Notes under the pieces: model-generated
Told to the model about the DNA's origin: nothing
Seen by the model: the letters and a program-made list of their open reading frames with translations, nothing else
The model's database searches: none
Shown: positions 55,190-64,000 of the stretch, in pieces
Numbering within the stretch: the first letter of the stretch is position 1
Layout of the letters: each line of letters opens with the position of its first letter
Position numbers and translations under genes: made by a program
Source of the DNA: Cylindrotheca closterium
Lineage: Eukaryota > Bacillariophyta > Bacillariophyceae > Bacillariales > Bacillariaceae
Length of the DNA stretch: 64,000 nt
Assembly (NCBI GenBank): GCA_933822405.4
Contig: CAKOGP040002080.1
Coordinates: 62,001 to 126,000, forward strand
Direction of reading: 5' to 3'

Positions 55190-56858
55190 ATGTCGAATAC
55201 CATTTATCAGCTTTGCGCCAGCATATATCCCAACGGAACCCAATCACAACTTCTGGAATGCGTTGCAAATCAGTTCGAAGAAGAACAGAATGCTAGATGG
55301 CTGGATCTAAAGAATTTCCTGTTTGTCCTTAGTGGGGCCTTGATCTTCTTCATGCAAAGCGGTTTCGCCATGGTTTGCGCTGGAGCGGTGCGGGCAAAAA
55401 ATGTTCAGAATTCTATGCTCAAAAATCTTTTGGATGCGTGCGGTGCTGCCGTTGCCTTCTTCCTTGTTGGTAAGTATCCGATGATTTCTAATACATACAT
55501 CTTATGCGAGTAATATATGGCATTCTTACTTTGTTGCTGCTACAGGAAATGCCTTTGCCTTTGGGGGTCAGAACGAAAGTACTGTAACTTCCTTCATCGG
55601 AACTTCCGAATTTGCCAGCGTTGGCCCATCACCTGCATTCTGGTTCTTTGAATACACTTTTTCTGCTACATCTGTCACCATTGTAGCAGGAACATTAGCA
55701 GAGCGTTGTCAAATGACAGCGTACTTGTGCTACTCAATGGTTTTGGCTGGATTCATTTATCCTGTGATTGCACATTCTGTTTGGTCCAACAATGGATTCT
55801 TGTCCAACTTCAATGCTCACCCGCTGTTCGACTGCGGAGCAATCGATTTTGCTGGAAGTGGAGTCGTCCACCTTACTGGGGGAGTCACAGCACTCCTAGC
55901 AACAATTGTGCTTGGTCCCCGTAGAGGTCGGTTCTATGACTCACGTGGGGAGCCTTTGGCCACACCAAAGGTTATGCCAGGTAATTCAATCGCATTGCAA
56001 CTTCTCGGAACTATGGTTCTATGGTTTGGTTGGTTTGGTTTCAATCCTGGTTCTGCTTTGCTTTTGGATAGTGATCACATTGGAGAAATTGCTGCGAATG
56101 CAGCTGTGGCCACAGCGCTTGCGGGAGCTTCAGGTGGCATTTCAGCACTGTTCTCGAACCTATTTATTGAAGAACGACGAACGGGAGAGCCACATTTCTC
56201 TCTAGTCATGGCAATGAATGGATCCCTTTCTGGCTTGGTGGCAGTTACAGCCGGCTGTGCTATTTTCGAACCATGGGGTGCCATTCTAACTGGAGTCGTT
56301 GCTGGCTGGGTTTACATTTTTGGTACGAGTTGGTTAATTCGCCACCGAATCGATGATGCTGTGGATGCTATTCCCGTGCACATGCTCAACGGGATTTGGG
56401 GACTCCTTGCGGTTGGACTTTGTGCGTCTCCACGGAAGTTGGATTTGACGTTCAACGTATCCAAGCATGTCGGTTTGTTCTACAGCTGGGGACGAGGGTC
56501 TAGTGATGCCACTCTATTGGCGTGCCAAACTTTGACAGTATTGTACATTCTTGGGTGGGTTCTAGTTACGATGCTGCCATTCTTTGTTTGGCTAAATTAC
56601 AAAGGATGGCTCCGCTCTGATTCTTTGGAAGAGCTCGTCGGTCTCGATATATCTTACCACGGTGGCGAAGGTGGAGGTCCAGATGGAGGTGTCAAGAAGG
56701 AGTATGTCGATGCATACAGACGGCACAAGGGAATTTCACGGCGCACTGTCCAAACGGAGTCCGATGGAACCGAACTTTGGACGTCGCAGCAAGAAAACAT
56801 GGACGACCCTGAGACCCCTGAGAACCCTGGGAGCACGGAGGTCGCGGATTCTGCCTAG
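55190..56858 (+). CDS. AMT1: AMT-type ammonium transporter
   Basis: Exons 55190-55469 and 55546-56858 (76-bp intron, phase 1) give 530 residues with about eleven transmembrane helices. AMT landmarks are present: FFMQSGFAMVCAGAVRAKN, FWFFEYTFSATSVTIVAGTLAERC, the DFAGSGVVHLTGGV segment with the conserved Asp and first pore His, FGWFGFNPGSAL, and the second pore His in PVHMLNGIWG. It imports ammonium across the plasma membrane, a key nitrogen source for algae. The C-terminal cytosolic tail (YHGGEGG...) includes the regulatory region seen in AMT1 proteins and an additional Glu/Thr/Pro-rich end. The start is the ATG at 55190. It is convergent with the MsrA-like gene. Confidence 0.95.
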
Positions 56859-57114
56859 AGAAATTCTGCTACATTGCGGACAGCGCTTCTTCTTGAGACA
56901 CCATTAGTCTATCTTCAAGTTGACGCCGCAACTTGTATACTATGAATATAAACTACTATAAGATTGCATCGAAATCTACAGTTCGTTTTCTTGCGTATTA
57001 TGTATAGGCTATGTGGCTTGTCGTCGTCACTTATCGAGTTACGCCACTTCCATTTACTTGGATTATATTCTGTATGTAATCGTTCAACGTGTGCAAGGAG
57101 CGTTTGTTCCATAC

Positions 57115-58411
57115 CTATTTTCTATTCGTTTTCCATACCGGTGTTGTAACCTCACTCAGGCAGGGTTTTCGGTTAGCGCTTAAGCGTTTCTGCTGACCAG
57201 GCACAATAACAGGACTATTCCTGGGAGAAAATTTGGCCTTTTGATGCTGCGGCGATACTATTGTAGCTGCGTTTGGGTCGTAAACCTCCACTTCGTAAAA
57301 CTTTCGAACTCGTTCTATATCCACCGAGATCTCTGTGGAGGGTTTGCTGGCTTTCAGCTCCTCGATGAACTGCAAGGCTGCGTCTTGCTGCGGAAGTGTC
57401 TTCCAAAAGATTGCGGATCGCGTGTGCAATGTTATTTCTCCTTGTTTGAACTTGTCACATTCGTGCCACAATTCCAAGATTTGACGGTACGACAACACTA
57501 ACGGATCAAACTCTATCATCAGCGCACAGGTATGATCCAAAGGTTTGCCGTCCTTTGGATTCTCCTGTTTGCCTCCAGTCAAGCCTGTGATGACACGTTG
57601 CACGCCTCCGATCTTTGATACGCAACAAAGAGTAGGGTTTAGCTAGAGTTAGATGGGAACAAGTATGGTGCACCTTCATCTGGCAGCTTGGTTCTTCACT
57701 TACCTCCTGAAACATATTTAGCGGTCCAGTCCCATCTCCACAGGCAAGAATGGCGACTTCGTTGTCTTCGTGCTTTGGATCGACTGGAATTGCGGCATAT
57801 GGTTGTCGGGCTCGAAAGAAGCGACGCGCTCGTTCCACTTCGGCATGCAGTTTTTTAGAAGGTTGTTGGGATTGTAGACTGCCAAGAAAATCTAAGGCTT
57901 CGTTTTGCTGGGATAAACTCTTCCAGAATACAGCAGCACGGTGCTGAGTCGTTTCCTTCTCCCATGGGTCGACACACTGCCTCCAAGCTACCAAGATTTG
58001 GCTGTAGGATATTGTGTTTGGATTGAATTCGATCAACAAGGCTTCGGTATGATCATGAATTTTGATAGATGTAGGCAACTCCTTTCCTCCACCAGTGTAT
58101 CCCCGGAGTACTCGCTCTACTCCCTCCAACTATCAAAGGATGGACAGGGGTAGCAAAATGGAAGGAGACCGCAAAAATGTCAGTCTTTGTGGTTTCGAAA
58201 GATACGAGTATACTTACCCTGATGATAGATTCATTGATTCATTGATTCATTCGTTCGTCCACGCACGTACCTCGAGAAATTTTTCTTGTGGAGCAACGAA
58301 ATCGCCGCAGGCCATGACAGCAATCTCGTTTCCTTTAGCTCTTCGAGGCTCTAATGGGACCACTGGGCATTCTTCATCAGCCTTGAATACATTTTTTGCC
58401 GCTTTGAGCAT
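57115..58411 (-). CDS. Tandem MsrA-like protein with altered active-site motifs
   Basis: Exons 58271-58411, 57704-58129 and 57115-57612 (all phase 0; introns 141 and 91 bp) give 354 residues. Two consecutive domains of about 142 residues resemble peptide methionine sulfoxide reductase A: GVERVLRGYTGG / GVQRVITGLTGG, DHTEALLIEFNPNTISYSQIL / DHTCALMIEFDPLVLSYRQIL, and QHRAAVFWKSLSQQ / LHTRSAIFWKTLPQQ. The usual GCFWG nucleophile motif is replaced by ACGDF (Cys35) and ACGDG (Cys177); Cys remains but the Phe-Trp that cups the substrate does not. Reductase activity on methionine sulfoxide is therefore doubtful. Both domain junctions coincide with introns, suggesting duplication by exon shuffling. 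The C-terminal 40 residues are basic and unassigned. No organelle signal is evident. Confidence 0.8.
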
Positions 58412-58911
58412 GGTGCTCCAATTTTTTCGCTAGACGAATGTTCTTTTCAAAGCAGCTGGCGATAAAACGATAGTTGCCTTTCAAAGTTAAGTCTTCCAGC
58501 GTCGAGAGATTGGTGATGAAGATCAATCAATTCTATCCGTTGCTCTTCCTTTTATACTTTTTGGCAAGATCTCAAACACTGCATGTACTGTAGCTTACAG
58601 TAGAAAGAGTGCTAAACCGGACTAAAAACATTGACTCGTCCGAATAACATACTGTATCTCACAAATATTGAAACGGTCGAATGAATCAATCAATCAAGAG
58701 TAGTCGAAGACAAAAAGTACTTGAAAAGTATCAAATGTTTCTTTTGCCTTCATCGATCTTCTCGCAGCGATGGACCAACCCGATCAATCCGAGTTTCAGA
58801 TCACGCCATTGACAAACCAAAACAATCATACATCAGGTTGATACTTAGTTACATACACTATTGAAAGGATTCCTTTTCTTTACCTTTCTTTGACTTTATA
58901 GAAACGAGAAT
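58412..58911. other. Intergenic region, divergent MsrA-like and RPN1 promoters
   Basis: A 500-bp spacer. It includes AATCAATCAATCAA (about 58684) and a CTGTAGCTTACAG palindrome (about 58590-58602). No gene was recognised. It must contain both promoters. Confidence 0.4.
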
Positions 58912-61797
58912 ATGGCTCCAAAAGATACAAACGCTGTGACTGTCACTGCTGAATCGGAGAAGAAAAAGGAGACTGATCCAAAGAAACTCAAGAAAAAGGA
59001 AGATGAAAATGATGACAGCAATCTGAGTGAAGAGGACAAGGAACTAAAAGAGCGTCTCGAAACTTGTGTCTCTACTGTCCTCAATGAAAAAAATGAAGCT
59101 AATGTGACAATTCCAATTCGCCTGACCGCGTTGGACGTGATTGTCAATGAATTGCGAACGGCCACTGCGTCCATGACTTCCGTGCCAAAGCCACTCAAGT
59201 TCTTGAGACCTCATTTCGCATCGATCAAGGATTTGTACAAGACAATGGAGAATTCTACTGGTCTAGCAAATGATGCCTTGGAGTTTCGAGCACGACTTGC
59301 GGATGTCCTTGCTGTTCTAGCCATGACAATGGGAAAGCCTCGTAAGTTTAGTTTTTGGTCAGGAAGAATCCGTTCGGAAGTTGTTTCTTGTATCTGACCA
59401 ATTTCATTGCCATGAACTTTCAAATATACAGAGGATCGTGAGAGTCTAAATTTCAAGCTTTCTGGAACTAAGGACTACGAAACATTGGCATCAAAGGGAG
59501 CGGCATCCAAACATGCCGAGGACAACTTGGGGAGCTGGGGTCACGAGTTTGTTCGTAGCTTAGCTGGAGAGATTGGACAAGAATATAATCAACGTGTCAT
59601 TGACGGCGCTGATCTGGATAGTGACGAACCCTTCAAGGATATCCTTGCTATGGTGCACGTAATTGTCCCTTTTCATCTTACCCACAACGCTGAAGCCGAG
59701 GCAATTGATCTTTTGATCGAGGTTCAAAGGCTCAAGTTCTTGCTGCAGCTTGACAGCATCAATGAACACAACTACCAACGAATCTGCCTATACCTGATCA
59801 AGACTGCCGGCTACATGTCAGATCCTGATGACTTGCAAGAAATGTTTGATACCGCCTTTGAAATTTACAAGAAGCAAAAGCAATATTTTGATGCACTTCT
59901 CGTTGCATTAAAGATGGACAAACTCGACGAAATTCCAAGCTTGCTATCTGAGTGCGAAGATGTTGTTGTAAAGAAGCAAATGTGCCTCATTTTGGGCCGA
60001 CACAGAGTAAATTACGAAGTTGAGGATGATCCAGATGAGGACGAATTGAATGAGCTTATCGGAAACGAAAAGCTAAGTGAGCATTTTCTCAAGGTCGCAC
60101 AAGACTTGGATGTGCTAGATCCCAAGACTCCGGAAGATATCTACAAGTCTCATCTCGCTGAGACTGGTGGATTCAGCAGGCGGAGAGATACCAGCGGTGC
60201 TCAAGTAGATAGTGCCCGGGCTAATCTTGCATCCACCTTTGTCAATGCATTCGTAAATGCTGGATTCGGAAAGGATAAATTGATGACTCCCGATAGCGAA
60301 TGGCTGTACAAGAATAAGGAACATGGAATGATGGCTGCTGCTGCATCTCTTGGATCTATCTTGCTATGGAATGTAGAAGAAGGATTGACCCAAATTGATA
60401 AATTTCTCTACAGTAACGAGGAGTATGTCAAGGCTGGAGCAGCTTTGGCCGTGGGGATCTTGAGTAGTGGTGTTCGAAACGATGCCGACCCTGCGCTTGC
60501 CTTACTTAGCGAGCACGTTGAGGGTGACAGCCACATTATGAAGTGCGCTGCCTGCACTGGACTTGGTATTGCATACGCCGGGTCTGGCCGTGAAGACGTC
60601 ATGGAAATGCTTGTTCCTGTGGTTGAGAGTTCTGGAGGTGGTGCTACCAATTTTATGGAAGTTTCTCTTGCAGGCTTGGCTCTTGGTATGATTTTCGTCG
60701 GAAAGTGCGACGACACTGTTGGTGGCACCATCGTACAACGATTGATGGAGGCCACTGATGAAGAGCTCGATCACTCGCATGCTCGCTACCTCTGCCTGGG
60801 TCTTGCACTCTTGTTCCTTGGGCAAATGGAAAAGGCGGACGCGATGATGGAGGCCGTTCGAACAATCGAACACAAAATCTCCAAGTATGCCGTCATCATG
60901 TTGGAAACAGCTGCATATGCAGGATCTGGAAATGTCTTGAAGGTGCAAGAGATGCTTCACCAATGCGCAGAGCATCTGACTGAAGACGCGGAACACCAAA
61001 TGGCCGCTGTATTGGGTATTGGTTTGATCACCATGGGAGAAGATGTTGGTTCCGAAATGGCGTTGCGATCGTTCGACCATTTGCTACACTACTGTGAATT
61101 GCCAATCAAAAGGGCTGTTCCACTCTCATTGGCAGTGTTGAATATCTCCAATCCTGATTATGCCGTTATTGATCAATTATCCAGGCTGTCACATGATCCC
61201 GATTCAGAAATCTCCCAGAATGCGATCATTGCCCTTGGAGTTGTCAGTGCAGGAACAAACAACTCACGTGTTGCCGGTCTGCTTCGACAATTAGGTGAAT
61301 TTTACAGCAAAGAAGCTGGACACGTATTCTGCGTTCGCATTGCCCAAGGTCTATTGCACATGGGGAAGGGTTTGTTGACTATCAATCCATTCCATGCGGA
61401 CCGCATGCTTTTGAACGGCCCAGCGCTTGGTGGTGTGCTTGTCTTGTTGCACTCATGCATGGATCTAAAGAGCACGCTCCTGGACAAGAGCCACTACCTC
61501 TTGTATTACCTGACATGTGCGATGAATCCTAGAATGCTCATTACTGTCAACGAAGATATCGAATGGAGACCTGTCACAGTCCGAGTTGGTCAAGCAGTGG
61601 AAACTGTTGGGCAAGCCGGAAAGCCAAAGCGCATCACAGGGTTTCAAACGCATACAACGCCCGTGCTATTGGGGGCAACAGATCGTGCTGAATTGGGTAC
61701 CGAAGAGGTTATCAGCGTCAGCAATATCTTGGAAGGTGTGGTCATTGTCAGGAATAATCCAGACTACGTAGAGCCTGAAGACAGCAAGAAAAAGTAA
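58912..61797 (+). CDS. RPN1: 26S proteasome non-ATPase regulatory subunit RPN1 (PSMD2)
   Basis: Exons 58912-59341 and 59432-61797 (90-bp intron, phase 1) give 931 residues, close to human PSMD2. A Lys/Glu-rich N-terminus precedes KELKERLETCV. GSWGHEFVRSLAGEIGQEY follows the junction. The middle contains the proteasome/cyclosome repeats that build the RPN1 toroid (for example AAAASLGSILLWNVEEGL, AGAALAVGILSSGV, GLGIAYAGSGREDVME, SQNAIIALGVVSAGTNNS). The C-terminus matches NPRMLITVNED and VGQAVETVGQAGKPKRITGFQTHTTPVLL. RPN1 is the base subunit that docks ubiquitin-like shuttle receptors and USP14. A lariat acceptor at 59431 restores KPQDRESLNFKL. Confidence 0.96.
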
Positions 61798-62039
61798 TCC
61801 AAGATAATCGATTACGTTTTCTATATTGATATTGCACGATTTCGAGCAAACGTTGCGTTTAGCAAATTCAAAATTAGACACCAATGATGCTTCTAGTACA
61901 GTAACGTACGCGAATTTGACGTAGCAAAGTGATGAAATCTTTTTTTTTTAAGATACCATTACAGCCAACAACATCGTTACTGTAGCTATCACAGCAACAG
62001 CATCGTTAGCCAACACAGCCAACAACGACATCGTTAGCC

Positions 62040-63158
62040 ATGAAGCTCTCTACTCTATTTACAATTATTCTAGTCAATGCCAAGACAGCTCCTCTTCAAG
62101 GTGCATGCGACTACTGCACTGCTGGATTTGACAATCCTACTGTAGCAATTTCGTTGTCGGATGTTTTGCCTTTTTCCTTCCTGGATGATGCCGAAGCAAA
62201 TGTCACTTCCTGCCAAGACATCCAAAATGAGTGAGTACTTGATGATGCCGATTATGATGTCCTTTACGGTACTCTCACGATAACTCATATTGTATTTATT
62301 AATCAATTAATCCCATCAGAGCCGCGAATGCTAACGGTACCACCGAAGAGTGCGAAGCCATTGCGCAGCTTGAACCGCTCTGTTGCCCAAGCACTACGGA
62401 GCAGTATGTTTGCGATTTTTGCCCTGATGGCGTCGAGGTTGAAGATAATTTTGTCTGCGGCATCTTCTCACTCGCGTAAGTCGGATTGGAGCAAGGCTGA
62501 TTGGCGTTCTGCTGTTGTTTGGTTGTGGATCTAACACATATAAATGGTCGTCTTTTGTAGCGCTCTCGGAGCGAACGAAACAGGATGTGCGTCGACCAAG
62601 CTTTATGAACCTATTTGCTGCCCATCAACATCCGAATATAAGCTTCCTACCGTCACTGAAGGTGAAACTTGTTACATTTGTGGCAGCGCTGATGTAGCCA
62701 TGACAACACCAGATGCAATCCCCTTGTTTATCCAAGGTAGTGACGATCCCGCAGCCCAATTGACCTGTGCGCAACAGCAGGATGCAATCAACGAAGAGAG
62801 AAAAACATCGGGTGCTTCATGTGCGGATGCTATTAGCGGGCTTTACCTATTCGCTTCTCCTTCAATTTGCGGGTGTTCTGGCTATTCCCCTCCAAAGTCG
62901 TGCAATATTTGTGAAGGTGGAACTGTCAAGCGCGACGTCATTCCACTTGCCGACGAAGGAAACTTGACCTGTGGACAAGGATACGATACGTTTCAACATT
63001 TCACACCTGGATTTTGTACAACACTCACTGCGAATGGAGAGCTCGACCTTGCCGTCCTCGATGAGGCTTGTTGCACCTATACTAGCAGTGGTCACGTAAA
63101 TGGTCTTCATTTTGCTGGATGGTTGATTGCTAGTTTGGTTGCAATTGCAGTTGTATAG
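62040..63158 (+). CDS. Cys-rich secreted protein with repeats, likely GPI-anchored
   Basis: Exons 62040-62230, 62320-62475 and 62561-63158 (introns 89 and 85 bp; phases 2 and 2) give 314 residues. An N-terminal signal peptide (MKLSTLFTIILVNAKTAP) leads to at least three spaced repeats whose signature is a C-x2-C pair, an acidic segment, a later single Cys, then CC: CDYC...LCCPS, CDFC...ICCPS, CYIC... and CNIC...ACC. NGT and NET sequons are present. The C-terminus GLHFAGWLIASLVAIAVV is a short hydrophobic tail without a basic stop, as in GPI-anchor signals. I do not recognise a named family. An extracellular or cell-surface role is inferred. Short direct repeats with CATCGTTAGCCA occur in its leader. 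Confidence 0.82.
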
Positions 63159-63653
63159 TGTGTCTGTCTATGAACAATGAAAGACAAAAATGAGGCGGAA
63201 TAGGAAAGAGTATTGTCAGGAGATTGAAGCCACTAGGAAGTCGGCGCCTTCGAGCTCCATTTGAGAACTCGTTTGTTGTGCTGGATTTTTCTGGTTATAT
63301 TCGCTCCTCTTTTCGATGCCGTAACGTAGATGTACAATGAGACATTTCTTTTTGATCACATCTTACTTCCCGTATTTATCTTGCTAGCTACAGTAGTCTA
63401 CTGATACCTTTTATCATGTAAAAGGATGGAGCGGAAGTTGATTCATCCGAGTTCTGTACTGGTACACGTACGCAAGTCACGAGTACACTACAGTCATTCG
63501 ATTCAATCATCACATCGTCCAGCAGCCAACCGCCCACCACTGGTTCAAGTCGTCCGGTTCGGATTTTGTCCATGGAACAGCTTCACCAAAAATTGGTTGA
63601 AGAAAGACAAGGTTCCGAATATAATTGCTTAGAGCACACCTTCTGATTTCATC
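63159..63653. other. Intergenic region upstream of the JMJD6-like gene
   Basis: A 495-bp spacer containing the 3' region of the Cys-rich gene and the promoter of the next gene. TACTGGTACACGTACG at about 63459 belongs to the recurring GTAC motif. Other small frames here are not credible. Confidence 0.4.
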
Positions 63654-64000
63654 ATGGGAGGATGGGAAGAGAAAATGGACAAGGCGCGGAAGCTCCACCG
63701 GCCTTCCCTTACAGATTGGGAACGAGATAATATGCATTTCCGATTTCCTCCTTTTCGCGAGGAAATCCGAAAGCTTCCAAACTCCACGTGTTTCAACCCG
63801 AATGCAGAGCCTGGGAGTGATCAACAACAGCTTCCCCTAATATTAGATGCTGCTACGCTAACACGGGAAGAATTCTACAACTATGAAGAAGAAAGCGTGC
63901 CGGTAGTCATCAAAAACATTCCAGCTGGTCACGACGGTGGAGAGTTCGTCGGTGCTTGGCCAGCCCTTGAAAAGTGGAAGTTGCGGAGTCTACTCAATGA
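63654..64000 (+). CDS. JMJD6: JMJD6-like JmjC-domain protein, N-terminal part
   Basis: An open frame from ATG 63654 runs off the right edge, showing 115 full codons. KARKLHRPSLTDWERDN matches the N-terminal part of JMJD6 (phosphatidylserine receptor-like) oxygenases, and LTREEFYNYEEESVPVVIKN followed by WPALEKWKLRSLLN is the segment that precedes the JmjC core. The Fe(II)/2-oxoglutarate residues lie beyond the window. JMJD6 enzymes are nuclear lysyl hydroxylases acting on splicing factors, and have been reported as arginine demethylases. An incomplete gene, so whether it is functional cannot be judged. Confidence 0.8.
   Translation, partial: MGGWEEKMDKARKLHRPSLTDWERDNMHFRFPPFREEIRKLPNSTCFNPNAEPGSDQQQLPLILDAATLTREEFYNYEEESVPVVIKNIPAGHDGGEFVGAWPALEKWKLRSLLN

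Overview
The window is nuclear DNA of a protist alga, most probably a diatom or close stramenopile relative. The evidence is densely packed genes on both strands, many short (about 65-140 bp) GT-AG introns, secretory N-termini ending in plastid-type signal/transit boundaries, a myosin-ankyrin-FYVE fusion of a kind known from stramenopiles, and a CRAL-TRIO relative resembling diatom sequences. The organism call is an inference; no rRNA or organelle marker is present. I recognised no tRNA, rRNA or CRISPR array.

Layout. 1-13 kb: two-bromodomain protein, a putatively myristoylated novel protein, class 3 lipase, TRIC cation channel, six-exon Pumilio protein, succinate dehydrogenase CybS subunit and a secreted acidic protein. 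13-25 kb: RluA pseudouridine synthase with duplicated N-terminal module, MOCS3/UBA4 sulfurtransferase, tail-anchored UBC6-type E2, a large unassigned protein, a small membrane protein, CLPTM1 and a PhyH-like dioxygenase. 25-40 kb: GBF1-type ARF-GEF, cohesin SMC1, a 4EHP-like eIF4E, MPP10 and homocysteine methyltransferase. 40-43 kb is the one gene-poor, decayed stretch: a broken CRAL-TRIO gene followed by three tandem copies of a 295-bp unit rich in perfect hairpins. 43-64 kb: a frameshifted cupin/JmjC-like gene, a novel coiled-coil Cys-rich protein, an ethanolamine/cholinephosphotransferase, the myosin, an ammonium transporter, a tandem MsrA-like protein with altered active-site motifs, proteasome RPN1, a Cys-rich surface protein and the start of a JMJD6-like gene.

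Most genes are unrelated housekeeping functions with no operon-like logic. Loose themes are ubiquitin and proteasome (UBC6, RPN1, MOCS3/URM1 pathway), membrane traffic and ER (GBF1, CLPTM1, TRIC, phosphotransferase) and RNA/ribosome biogenesis (MPP10, Pumilio, RluA, eIF4E). Exon structures were assigned by joining frames at consensus splice sites and checking phase and protein continuity by eye.

The most unusual items are the 295-bp hairpin-rich tandem repeat, the degenerate tandem MsrA protein, the S4-like duplication in the pseudouridine synthase, and several lineage-specific proteins with internal repeats.
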